64,000 bases of DNA from Stercorarius parasiticus. Lineage: Eukaryota; Chordata; Aves; Charadriiformes; Stercorariidae. Location: assembly GCA_013396915.1 (NCBI GenBank), contig VWZL01000444.1, positions 107,341-171,340 on the forward strand. Reading direction: 5' to 3'. Under the pieces are notes generated by a model. The model made no database searches, had not been told where the DNA came from, and saw nothing but the letters and a program-made list of their open reading frames with translations. The position numbers and the translations under genes are program-made. Every line of letters starts with the position of its first letter. Positions within the stretch are counted from its first letter, which is position 1. This document shows, in pieces, positions 36,970 through 47,009 of the stretch.

Positions 36970-38280
36970 TATAGAAAGTCTGTCACTATTGGAATAAACC
37001 TGTGGGTGGCTGTTTCTTCCTGTATGTCGTGTAAAAGGACAAAACAATATTCTGTGAGCCAGTAGGAGAGGGATCTAAGGAAGTTAACAATGATCCCCGG
37101 TCATAATTCATGAAGCCAGTGAAACCTTTAGCCAGGTGGCCTCCTCTTCCTCTTCTGGAGTGCAAGATAGTGTTTCTTGAATCATCAAAAAGCCAACTGC
37201 TTTCTTTTGCAAGTAAGAGACAATCTCGCTCCTCAACCCCACGTCAGAACGTCTTCTTCAGGCTCTGGTGTATTACTGCAGTAATGTCCTTTCTTTTCCA
37301 TTCTTCCTCCCGTCCCTTGGTGATAAATGCAGCTGGCCCTCTGGGGAGCTCCTCACAAGCTGGAGGGACAAGACTGTGTGTTAGGAGTAGCCTTCTGGTG
37401 GCTAGGTACAAACACAGCAATTTGTTCTCTCTCAAAATTCACCTTTGCTCTGAGACACTATTTCCCTGTTCAGGATATCACTCTTCCTTTACATACTTCT
37501 GTTTGTATGCAACATGTTTCTTATTTGTAGCTGCTAAATATCACTAAATATGTGTGAAGGTTGTTGTCTTTGTTTTGTGTGCCCACTGCGTAAAAGAATG
37601 TGAACCTTTTTCATAGTTGAAGGAACTTTTAGGTTTGGGCTTTTTTTAATAGTATAGGTGTCAGAACCATGCGGGTTGAACTAAGCAAGAAGCAGAGTTT
37701 GTTTTTAGGTGGGCTGTTTGCACTGTATATGCAAAGCAGCATCTCAGCATCTTTTCCCCCCCCTTCTTTGGCCCTGCCATCCTTAAGCAGCCTTCTTGCA
37801 AGTGAATTGTAAGCTGCTTTCTGAGGTGGGGACCACCTTTTGCAGTGTTGTTATGGAAACTGAAGTATAGAGGCCTCAGACTTATGAAATAGAAATCATC
37901 TCAAATCTCCTTATGAGGGAGTTGTGAATTCATTTTTGGAGAAGAATGAACTTTTTAATTCATATTTTCAATGGAGGAGCAAACAAGTGGATACAAAGAG
38001 TGTCATGAGTCACTGAAAGGGTAGGAGGGGCAGTGTCAGTGCTTAGAACCGTGCTATAGGAAATCCATGTAGGGATAGGAGAGGCCAGTATAAAAGATGA
38101 TGAAGGAAGACTGTGTTCATTTGCTAGTAGAAGTGAAGCTTTGAATGTACTTGAAATGATTACAGTTCTTTGAGTAAAGGGTATGCACAGAAATGTGCAG
38201 TACCTGAATTCTTCAGTAGCAGTTGACTCCTCTCTATAAAAGCTCACCTGAATACTGTGGATTCTTACTGTGATTTTACA
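36970..38280. other. Pseudogene intron 8', nothing recognised
   Basis: This intron lies between two coiled-coil exons. No repeat family or exon was identified. A 145-codon open frame at 37110-37547 has no coiled-coil composition and no recognised domain. Confidence 0.5.
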
Positions 38281-38281
38281 G

Positions 38282-38457
38282 CTTCGGGAGTTGGAAGAAC
38301 AGCATCTTCAGTCTGAGCATTGTGTTCATGACTTGAAGACTGCCTTGGATAATAAGGAAAGAGAAGTAATAGCTTCTTCCCAGAAACTGCAGGACCTCCT
38401 GTTGGCATCTTCTGGGACTAATACAACTATAAAACAACTGGAAGAACACGTGCAGCG
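38282..38457 (+). pseudogene. Pseudogene exon 9' (open, coiled coil)
   Basis: It is 176 bases with acceptor TTACAG and donor CG|GTAAGA. The peptide begins LRELEEQHLQSEHCVHDLKT and ends IKQLEEHVQR, with clear heptad character. It ends with a two-base overhang that exon 10' completes to Arg. Confidence 0.78.
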
Positions 38458-38605
38458 GTAAGAGAATAGTGAAGCAAGGCATTTGTCGCTTTCTGGGATT
38501 GTGTGAAAACAACAGGGTAGCCTTGTTGCATCACAGCAAGCTAATACATGATTTTGAAGGATGCTTTTCCTTTAGATTATGTTATTTCACACTGTTCTTT
38601 CAGAA

Positions 38606-40073
38606 TTGATCACAGAATCACAGAATTGTAGGGTTGGAAGGGACCTTTGGAGATCATCTAGTCCAACCCCCCTGCCAGAGCAGGGTCACCTAGAGCAGGT
38701 TGCACAGGAACGCGTCCAGGCAGGTTTTGAATGTCTCCAGAGACGGAGACTCCACCACCTCTCTGGGCAGCCTGTTCCAGTGCTCTGCCACCCTCAAAGT
38801 AAAGAAGTTCCTCCTCATGTTTAGGTGGAACTTCCTATGCTCAAGTTTGTGCCTGTTACCTCTTGTCCTGTTGCCGGGCACCACTGAAAAGAGCCTGGCC
38901 CCATCCTCCTGACACACACCCTTTAAGTATTTATAAGTGTTGATAAGATCCCCCCTCAGTCGTCTTTTTTCAAGACTAAAGAGACCCAAATCCCTCAGCC
39001 TTTCTTCATAAGAGAGGTGTTCCAATCCCCTAATCATCTTCGTAGCCTTTTGCTGCACCCTCTCCATCAGTTCCCTGTCCTTCTTGAACCAGGGAGCCCA
39101 GAACTGGACACAGTACTCCAGATGCGGCCTCACCAAGGCAGAGTAGAGGGGGAGGNTCATCCAGGTCATTGATGAATATATTGAACAGGAATGGACCCAG
39201 TACTGACCCCTAGGGAACACCACTTGTCAGTGACCTCCAAGTAGACTGTGTGCCCCTAATCATGACCCTCTGAGCTCTGTCTTTCAACCAGTTATCTATC
39301 CACCTTACTGTCCATTCATCTAACCCACACTTCCTAAGCTTCCCTATGAGGATGCTGTGGGAGACCGTGTCGAACACCTTGCTGAAGTCAAGGTAGGCAA
39401 CATCCACCACTCTCCCCTCATCTATCCATCCAGTCATGCCATCGTAGAATGCTATCAGATTAGTCAGACATGATTTCCCCTTGGTGAATCCATGTTGAGT
39501 ACTTCTGATAGCTTTCTTTTCCTCCACACGCCTTGAGATGATGCCGAGATGAGCTGTTCCATCATCTTTCCAGGGATGGAGGTGAGGCTGACCGGCCTGT
39601 AGTTCCCCAGATCCTCCTTCTTGCCCTTTTTGAAGACTGGAGTGACACTGGCTTTCCTCTAGTCCTCAGGCACCTCACCTGTTCTCCAGGACCTTTCAAA
39701 GATTATGGAGAGCGGCCCGGCAATGACTTCTGCCAGCTCCCTCAGCACTCTCGGGTGCATCCCATGGACATGTGGATGTCTAATTGATCTCTCACTTGAT
39801 CCTCCTCAACCAAGGGGAAGTCTTCCTCTTTCCCTGTTACTTTCTCCAAAGTCTGGGACTCCTGAGGGCTGGGCCGAGTAGTAAAGACCAAAGCAAAGAA
39901 GGCATTCAGTAACTCCACCTTCTCCACATCCTCCGTTACCATGGCTCCTGTCTCGTTCAACAGCAGGCCCACAACTTCTCTAGTTTTCCTTTTGCTTCCA
40001 ATATACTTGAAGAAGCCCTTCCTGTTGAGTTTGACATCTCTACGGTACGTGCTCTGATAGATTTCTGTCATAA
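38606..40073 (-). mobile_element. CR1 LINE in intron 9', internally deleted
   Basis: Sense strand is minus. The 3' end is at 38606 (ATCACAGAATCACAG). ORF2 pieces run from 40071 down: a linker/pre-RT piece (MTEIYQSTYRRDVKLNRKG), an RT piece with DFSKVFDTVSHSILIGKLRK, then a C-terminal piece with [13 protein letters not shown] and [17 protein letters not shown]. The segment that should hold the FADD active site is absent between the last two, exactly where the single N (39156) lies. Frames are interrupted. It is the longest minus-strand CR1 in the window. Confidence 0.9.
39156..39156. other. Single ambiguous base (N)
   Basis: An isolated N sits in the CR1 where reverse-transcriptase sequence including the active site is missing. 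It may mark a gap closure or local collapse in the assembly. Confidence 0.95.
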
Positions 40074-40093
40074 GACCTGTATTTCTTTTTAAG

Positions 40094-40187
40094 CCTCGAA
40101 ATTGAAAATGACAGATCGGAAGCCACAGTCCAGCAACAAAGCAATAGGACCGAAGCCCTTCAGAGAGACCTGCAAGCCTCTACCTCA
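40094..40187 (+). pseudogene. Pseudogene exon 10' (open, coiled coil)
   Basis: It is 94 bases with acceptor TTTTTAAG and donor TCA|GTAAGC. Its first base completes the split Arg codon from exon 9'. The peptide is LEIENDRSEATVQQQSNRTE followed by ALQRDLQASTS. It ends in phase 0. It lies only about 20 bases beyond the CR1 insertion, whose arrival left the splice acceptor intact. Confidence 0.72.
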
Positions 40188-40429
40188 GTAAGCTGGTCAT
40201 AAACTTCCCTTTTTGTGAGCCTCGTTACCTATTTCTGCGGGGAAATTTTAAGATGAGGTTTTCCTGGAGAGCCTAGGGGAACTCAGTTCCTGCATTCTAC
40301 AGAATAGAGGCTACGCAGAAAGCAGCCTAGTCCATTCGCCAACGTTCTGGTTTTGAGAGTTTTCCCATGCTACTATAGGAAGTCCTACTTAATGCTCTAA
40401 AAGGTAAAGATTTGACAGTAGTTCGTTTT

Positions 40430-40765
40430 CTTCATACTAGCTTGTCTGGTGCCATGTTTTGAATTTGTGATGAAAACAGTGTTAACAACACAGGGATGGT
40501 TTAGTTATTGCTGAACAGTGCTTGCATAGTGTCAAAGCCTTTTCTGTTTCTCACACTGCCCCACCAGCAAGTAGGCTGTGGGTGCCCAGAAAGCTGGGAT
40601 GGGGGGGCACAGCCAGGACAGCTGACTCCAAATGACCAAAGGGATGTTCCATCCCATATGACATCATGCTCAGCAATAAAAGCTGCAGGAAAGGAGGAGG
40701 AAGGAAGGGACATTTGGAGATACGCCATTTGTCTTTCCAAGTGACCATTACGTGTGATGAGCTTA
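40430..40765 (-). mobile_element. Truncated LTR, family B, in intron 10'
   Basis: It aligns with the LTR at 33637-34203 in the same orientation: 'AAAGGGATGTTCCATCCCATATGACATCA', shown here only in part as CCATCCCATATGACATCA, and 'CCAAGTGACCATTACGTGTGATG'. It lacks the TGTCATGG end, and its start near 40430 is diverged. It is older or more eroded than the other two copies. Confidence 0.75.
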
Positions 40766-40855
40766 GGCCTGTTTCCATTTAAGTTCCTCCTTTGTATTGC
40801 AGTGTTGTCTTTCCATTCACCTTAGTTTTTTCTTTTGCCACTGTTGCTTTCACAG

Positions 40856-40990
40856 ATGCAAATGCAGAACGTGCTGGGTCTGACATCAAAGGACTCACAT
40901 GGCATGTGGAAGGAGGAACTGAAGTCAAGATCCCACCTTGAGAAGCATGTTGGTCAGAGAGACGGGGAAAAGGCTGAATTCTTAGAAGAG
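40856..40990 (+). pseudogene. Pseudogene exon 11' (open)
   Basis: It is 135 bases, 45 codons, phase 0 at both ends, with acceptor TTTCACAG and donor GAG|GTGAGC. The peptide begins MQMQNVLGLTSKDSHGMWKE and ends GEKAEFLEE. It is charged and helix-prone, in keeping with the coiled-coil region. Confidence 0.7.
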
Positions 40991-41241
40991 GTGAGCCCAG
41001 AAAATTCTCCAGGCGCTTAGCCAATACCTAGGAGAACCACGTTCACCTTTTTGTCAAGTTCTTACATACCCAGCTTTTGTATTATCCCTGTTGTTCAGGC
41101 ACTGAGTATCTTATATGGGGGTCATGCAGGAGCAACAGATAGAGAGGTACTGCAGCTTCTCTGTGGAGAACACTAGATGCACATACTGCACAGATATTGT
41201 TCCTATGCTGTGTGTGTCATGTATTTTTTCTGTTTTGAAAG

Positions 41242-41351
41242 CATGTAAGTAAAGGACAGCAAGTGAAGAAGCTGCTAGAGATATGCAGAGATGAAGTGCA
41301 TCTGTGCAAAAAACTGAGAATAAACTTCAAACTGCAGAAAGACTGTAAGAG
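41242..41351 (+). pseudogene. Pseudogene exon 12' (open)
   Basis: It is 110 bases with acceptor TGAAAG and donor AG|GTATGG. The peptide begins HVSKGQQVKKLLEICRDEVH and continues LCKKLRINFKLQKDCKR. It ends with a two-base overhang. The acceptor has a weak pyrimidine tract, but TTTTTTCTGTTTTG precedes it. Confidence 0.68.
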
Positions 41352-41760
41352 GTATGGCTTTTTAGTATTGCGAAGAGGTATCCCTGAGTAGAAGTCAAGC
41401 TTTATTGAACTTTAATGTAAAAATCTGTGTACATAACTGTGAGCAAATTCAAGCCTCATGTTAGTTCTTGCAAGGCACTTCTGTACATGAGCCTATAATT
41501 TTCAATAGCTGCCAAAAGAACTGCAAATGCAGGCTGCCCTGCAGTTCTCCTGGGAGGGAAGGAAGTCTTTTGTTCCTCTTTTCAGGTTAAATTTGGACCC
41601 TCCAAGTGATTTATGGCATGGGAATGCTGTTTTTTTCTCAGTAACTCCTGGTGTGTCAAGCATGTTAAAGATGAAGCAAGCCATGTCTGCATTGCTCACG
41701 TAAGACTATGTGAAAAAGGCCGATTGTTCCTTTGCTTCATTTGCTTAATTTGTTGTGTAG

Positions 41761-41887
41761 GTTGAATGGGCTTCTGAACAGAGCTATGAAGAAACTAAGG
41801 GTGTATGAGTCCCAACTTAGTTTACAGGGAGAAACAAAGAACAACTGCTCTGAAATGGTCAATGAAGGTGGTAGATTAAGAACAAAG
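41761..41887 (+). pseudogene. Pseudogene exon 13' (open)
   Basis: It is 127 bases with acceptor TGTGTAG and donor AAG|GTGAGC. Its first base completes the split codon of exon 12'. The peptide begins LNGLLNRAMKKLRVYESQLS and ends EMVNEGGRLRTK. It is the last exon with both splice sites clearly preserved. Confidence 0.7.
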
Positions 41888-42089
41888 GTGAGCTCTGGTT
41901 TGTTTAGGGTTTTCTTTGTGATTTTCTTTTGTTTGGTGGTTGGGTTTTGGTTTTTTTGAGACCTATATTAACCTTTTCCTATACTTTTTTGGTATAGTCA
42001 ATTATCTGTTCTCTTCTTGATGTTCCTTCTGTTATTGTAGTAGTAGCAGATGATGATAAACACTGCTGTAGTTGTCATCATGAGTGAGA

Positions 42090-42300
42090 CGAGTCACAGC
42101 AAGGCTGTCATGGCCTGTGACCTCATGGGCCAGGGAACAGTCCCACAGGCCCTCACCAAGAAGAGCAGAACAGGTCTGGGGACAGTAAGCAGGGTCAGCC
42201 AAGAGCGTACATCCCCAGGCCAGTCCATAGGGACGGGCAGGTCTGCAGTCCAACCACAACATCACGTCCATGGGTGAGGGTCAGGGCTGAGAGCCGTGAG
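42090..42300 (+). repeat. Unnamed dispersed repeat, copy 2
   Basis: Positions 42090-42185 align with 12690-12800 in the same orientation ('CAGCAAGGCT', 'ACAGTCCCACAGGCCC', 'AAGAAGAGCAGA'). The extent beyond 42185 is uncertain. It sits inside intron 13'. No terminal repeats or target duplication were recognised. Confidence 0.5.
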
Positions 42301-42809
42301 GCCTGGCACAGGCCTGGCTGCAGCTTGAGGCCATGGCAGCATCTTCTAGGTCTGATGGATTAATTCCTTCTCTGGAAGAGAGGGGAGTAGCACCACCATA
42401 ACTCGGAACAACTGTATGAAGTTGGATTTCCCCAAGATCACTGCTTGAGCCCTGTCTAAGGAACGAGTTGAGCAAGAGGCAGTTTAGGTTTTGCTTTTCT
42501 AAATGGTGTTATTGCTTCCCAGGGCGCAATGCAGTGAGCTAATGCAGAAAAAACTCTGTAACATTGCTTGCTAATAGCTGTCTAGCCCACCTTTCCCTTG
42601 CCATGGGGACCCAGAAGTAGAATTCCCTGAAGTGCTTTTAAGGTTACTCTGGCTTTCAGTAGCATTTTGTCTTTCCATTCAGAAGCATTCTGTCTACTTC
42701 TCTGCTCACTACTCAGATTCTTTGCTACAGCAGCCATGTTTCAGAGCTACGATCATTTTTAAAAGGTATTATTGTAAAATGAGTCAACTGCCTTTCCCTG
42801 TTTTCATAG

Positions 42810-42893
42810 CTGAAGAGACAATGTCATTACCAATCAGAAGATGCTGTAGCAGAGAAGTCCCAATTCCAGGAAAAAAAGGAGTGGTTATACTGA
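42810..42893 (+). pseudogene. Possible pseudogene exon 14'
   Basis: After acceptor TTTTCATAG, phase 0 translation gives LKRQCHYQSEDAVAEKSQFQ then EKKEWLY and a TGA. This is coiled-coil-like and continues in phase from exon 13'. The expected donor reads GAG|ATAAAA, so GT appears mutated to AT. It would be the last surviving exon before the rearranged segment at 43.0 kb. The call is based on phase and composition only. Confidence 0.42.
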
Positions 42894-43002
42894 GATAAAA
42901 TATTTGCCTTCTACCTACTAATTTGGAGACTGGAGTTGCCAGGCAGTGAGTAAGAGCAGCCATGACTACCACATTGGCAGAAAGATGACAGTTTTGTGCT
43001 GC

Positions 43003-43573
43003 TGTCATGGTTTAACCCCCGCTGGCAGCAAGAACTACACAATCACTCGCTTACTCCACCAGGTTGGGATAGGGGAGAGAATCAAACAGTAAAAGTGAGA
43101 AAAAAACCTCGTGGGTTGAGATAAAGACAGTTTAATAGGTAAAGCAAAAGCCACTCATGCAAGCAAAGCAAAACAAGGAATTCATTCACTACTTCCCATC
43201 GGCAGGCAGGGGTTCAGCCATCTCCAGGAAAGCAGGGCTCCATCACATGTAATGGTTACTTGGGAAGATGAAATGCCGTAACTCCGAATGTCTCCCACTT
43301 CCTCCTTCTTCCTCCAGCTTTATATACCGAGTGTGATGTCATATGGCATGGAATATCCCTTTGGACAGTTGGGGTCAGCTGTCCCAGCTGTGTCTCCTCC
43401 CAACTTTCTGTGCATTCTATTCGCTGGTGGGATGGCGTCAGGAGCAGAAAAGGCCTTGACTGCTTTGCAACAACCAAAACCACCAGCGCACTATCACACC
43501 ATTCTCATCCCAAATCCAAAACATAGCAGTATTCCAGCTGCTAGTAAGAAAGTCAACTCTACCCCAGCTGGCG
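43003..43573 (+). mobile_element. Chimeric LTR, family B
   Basis: It starts TGTCATGGTTTAACCCCCGC and ends CCAGCTGGCG, like the 33.6 kb LTR. From 43091 onward it is identical to the reverse complement of that LTR. Its first ~88 bases (43003-43090) are clearly diverged from it. The 3' flank is CCTCT, inherited with the copied segment, while the 5' flank is GCTGC, so there is no target duplication. It looks like two family-B LTRs joined at about 43091. A TATA-like TTTATATACC lies at about 43318. Confidence 0.82.
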
Positions 43574-44087
43574 CCTCTCTTTCTCTCAACGCTTCCATTG
43601 ACAACACTTATGCACCAACTATGTCTCCACTTAAAAAACCCTCTCCTGCAGAGCAGAAGTGCTGCTGAGCTAATGGCAAGATTTCTGAGGGGTCTAGGTG
43701 GGGAGGGGACACCACATACAATGCTTTCTTGCAGTCCTCGGTGCGGAAAGTATGAGAGCAGTTGAGGTATGAGAGCAGCCAAGTGCAGACCTGCTTTTAC
43801 CTGTCATACAGGGAACTCCTTCTGTGTGGCTTGTTTTTCAAAGCTTATTCCCATGCTTCTCATCAATCACACTTAGAGATGATTAAGGAGACCTATGTGC
43901 CATTTTGAGAAACCCCTCACCTTTCACACTGATTTTGAGCATGCCCATTAGCTTCTTTTTTTTTGAAGCAGCTCTACCATCTCCTCATCATGTTTGGAGA
44001 CAGGAAGATTAAGGGGGGTATATCCCTCCTGAAAGGATAAATAATCCCAGTTAGAAAACACAGACAAGTTCTGCACCTTTTTGAAAG
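43091..44087 (-). repeat. Inverted repeat, right arm (997 bp)
   Basis: It is the reverse complement of 33123-34119, with no difference found in the stretches compared. It carries an antisense copy of pseudogene exon 4' (43921-44028), intron 4' sequence and most of an LTR. It is out of context here: no neighbouring ankyrin exons exist on either side. This arm is therefore the derived copy. Confidence 0.9.
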
Positions 44088-44689
44088 GGCAGCAACTGAA
44101 GCCACAACAGCTGCTAACACCTTGCATTTAATTCCAGTTATTTTGTTTCAAATTGGTATTTCATCATCTGTGTGATCTAGTATGTGTCTTTGTTTTCTTC
44201 TGTTCTTCCTGCTGACTTTACTTCTCCTCTCCCCTGTTCACATGGCTGTACCCTCTTATTCGCCCTGTCTGCCTCTGGTACAGACAAGGACCTGTTTGCT
44301 GCAAAATGATGCTGGCTGCTAGAACTGTCATGACATTTTAGGAGCACTGCTGCGGTTTGTCACAGAATTTGAGTTCTTTGTACCTAGCTGGTATGGATAA
44401 GGAGAGTCGTATTTTTGAAGGCTTATTCAGGCTTTCTTCCAAGGCAGGCAGTTAAGAGTTCTCTCTCTGCCCTTGGTCTTAATGAAAATTAGTCATGCAG
44501 ACATCCTCAAGGGTGAGAGAGAAGCAAGGCTGTAAGTCCAAGTGAGAGCTTCCCTTTACTCACTTCGGCTCTGTTCACAGCTGCATCTTCAGCTTGTCAG
44601 AAGGCAGCATGAAGGAAGCAATAAGCAGCTAGGAGTGGCAATTTCTTGAACTACTGCCAAAAACCATGCCACAGGCTCAGACAATGGAC
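44088..44689. other. Intergenic DNA, no gene recognised
   Basis: Unique-looking sequence directly beyond the inverted arm. I could not match it to the sequence next to the left arm, so the duplicated segment ends sharply at 44087. Confidence 0.5.
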
Positions 44690-45100
44690 ACCAATGGACA
44701 CTGGTTGCTCACTAAGCGACACCAGCTTCTTTATAACCCCTGAGTGTCAATTAGGTGGAGGTGTTCTATTCTATCACAGGGTTTTTTGTTAACAGCTACA
44801 GTGATCTGCTTTTAATAATTTTAAATCAGCTTGCCACAATCTGACATACAGTCACATTTTCACAATTTTTGACTGCTGTTTCCTATAGCGCTGTTCAAGG
44901 CCTGGAACAGAGAAGAACCACCACATTCCAGGTCTGGCTGGGAAGCAGCCAGCTATGGAAGTCCACCTAACCAGTCTTCATCTGCTCAAATGCATAAAGA
45001 TAGTCATTACAACTTTGTCAAATCACTCTTCACATGGACACCAAAGCCCATTTGACATAAAACACATTGAAATAATGTTCCACCTCCTCTCCAGGTGATC
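44690..45100 (+). repeat. Shared repeat R, copy 2
   Basis: It aligns with 27150-27440 in the same orientation ('ACACCAGCT', 'TCAATTAGG', 'CCAGGTCTGGC', 'GTCCACCTAA', 'CATTACAACTTTG'). An extra ~140 bases interrupt it at about 44780-44920. It lies about 5 kb upstream of the intact exon 1. Its family is unknown. Confidence 0.5.
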
Positions 45101-46361
45101 ACCCTTCCCAGTTATGTATATTAGTGAATGAATGGGCTGTAGAACCAAAAATAGCTTTTTGAAGACAGCAAATTTATTCAAACAATAAACTGCACCTGTT
45201 CTTCACATAATTGAGAATCAGAGAGCGCTCTGCTAAGGAGCAGAAGTACTGTAAACTCCCAATAAATGCAAATGACATAAGAAGCAGCAGTAAGCTCTGT
45301 GATGACGTGTATGCCGATGAAATCTGGTTGCTTAGCAGTCCGATGAGACTATGCAATACCTGAGCAAATCATTTGCATTTGTATTTTGATTTGGCATTGG
45401 TTTCTTTTTGTCTGATGCTGGTTTGATTTTAAACATCAAGTGTGCAAAATTATTTCAGAAAGTCTCAGCCTTTCAAGAAATTTAAGCTAGCTTGAACTTT
45501 AAAAAGAAAGTGATCAGTATTTGAGGCTCACAGAGAAGCCATTTACTAACTGAAGATTTCAGGGCACTCTACTGGGAACAATCATAGTTCTTTCCCTCAA
45601 TACCAATTGAAGACAATGTCTAAGCCTGTTCCAAACTCCAGTTTATCAGCATCTGAAATATAGCTGGCACAAACTCTAAGCACAAACACTATGCATTTCA
45701 GCAGTGAACAAAGTGAATAATAAATACATCATTGACTTTCTACCTAGTCTGTTGTTTGCTATAGTGATCCACTGCTGGAATGAATGAGGTCCCCATACCT
45801 CTCCAGCAGAATGTTTCTCACAAATTCTCCATACTCATGAACGCCTCTGAGCAGGGCTATGATACGAGCGGACTCAGAATAACTGATGTGTTACATCAGC
45901 TGTGTGGATGCACCAAACCAACCCAACCACAGCTCTGACTCAACAAAGCACTGTTGCTCAAATAATTTCACCACCATTTTTAGAAGCAGCTAAACACTGA
46001 GAGGGCATGATTTTTTAAAAATGTTGAGAATAACCATGTTAGTAGGAATGCTACTCTCTGTTCCTCTGGGAATTGAAATCAATTCTCAATGCATTACAGT
46101 CCTACTTTTAGCAGGCATTTCTCACTTTCTTATGGTTTGTAATTTGAAAGTAGTTTAATTAAAAGAAGGAACACAAAAGTTTTATTTTGCTTTGTTATTA
46201 ACTAAAACGTAACTAAACCTAATAAATCCAATTATGTTCTACTTGGCTGCACAATAACACACTCAGAGTCCATTTCAATGATTACTGTATATAGGTACAA
46301 TATGCATGTGCTTGCCTAAAAAGTGTAAACCAGTGAATCTATGTGGTTCTGAATATGCTAG
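45101..46361. other. Intergenic DNA, no gene recognised
   Basis: AT-rich sequence with no repeat, RNA gene or exon that I can recognise. Confidence 0.45.
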
Positions 46362-47004
46362 TGTCACAGTTTGAAGAACCCACAACAATTTGTTGTCATT
46401 TAGACGATTATTCTATTACCCGATGACCCCTCCCCACCCAGGAAGGGGAATCGGGGAAAAAACAAGGAAACCTGAGGGTTGAAATATGAACAGATTTAAT
46501 AGAATAAGACTAAATAATTAATATTAATAAGACTAAAGAAACATTATTGATCCCAATACAAATATAAAATACACAAGGATTATACTCAGCCCATTCTATC
46601 AGCAGGAAGCTGTGCACTCCCAGCAGCAGACAACAAATGTCAGACACTGCGAGCGCTAAGGCTTTGGGAGGAAGGGAACGCCCCATGGGTCCAGCACCAT
46701 GGCAATAAGTTCTCAGGATCACAGCCACCAAGGAAGAGAGAGAGTTTCGCAGCAAACTTTCTAATCTATATTGAATGTGACGTTCATGGTATGAAATAAT
46801 CCTGTTGGCCAGCTTGGGTCAAGTGCCCGGTCTCGCCCTGCACCTGGCTAGCTCAAAAACACTGCGACCTTAAAACCGACATACCATAGCTGGCTATAAA
46901 GTAAATATTTTCACAAATTCAGACACTAGTGTCTTCTAAAAATGCAGTTTTCCCAAGCATTAGAAGAAACCTTACTTAAAAGTAAAAATCCTCAAACCAG
47001 GACA
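46362..47004 (+). mobile_element. Solo LTR, family A, copy 2
   Basis: It begins TGTCACAGTTTGAAG and ends AAACCAGGACA. Perfect 5-bp target duplications GCTAG flank it (46357-46361 and 47005-47009). It aligns with the LTR at 23222-23850, for example around 'TCTATCAGCAGGAAGCTGTG' and 'TATTGAATGTGA'. No internal region adjoins it, so it is a solo LTR. The 5-bp duplication suggests an ERVL-type element. Confidence 0.92.
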
Positions 47005-47009
47005 GCTAG

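Larger units (their letters stand above)
29833..42893 (+). pseudogene. ANKRD26-like duplicate, broken and 3'-truncated
   Basis: This is a second, head-to-tail copy of the ANKRD26-like gene that starts at 49826. It keeps introns, exon sizes and stretches of intron sequence, so it is a DNA duplicate and not a retrocopy. Recognisable exons are 1' 29833-30048, 2' 30608-30720, 3' 32921-33094, 4' 33182-33289, 5' about 34616-34748, 6' 36000-36133, 7' 36286-36347, 8' 36816-36968, 9' 38282-38457, 10' 40094-40187, 11' 40856-40990, 12' 41242-41351, 13' 41761-41887 and perhaps 14' from 42810. Exons 1', 2', 4' and 5' are disrupted. Exons 3' and 6' to 13' are open, with AG/GT splice sites, and 6' to 13' are phase-compatible. 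Introns 2', 4', 9' and 10' contain CR1 or LTR insertions. No further exon is seen before the inverted segment at 43 kb. A full-length product is excluded; a shorter transcript from the 3' half is not. Confidence 0.85.

Noticed and set aside
33542..43668. Identical 126- and 114-codon ORFs at 33.4-33.9 kb and 43.3-43.8 kb, suggesting a duplicated gene
   Set aside because: Both lie in the LTR and intron sequence of the inverted repeat. They share identity because the DNA is copied, and no protein family is recognisable.
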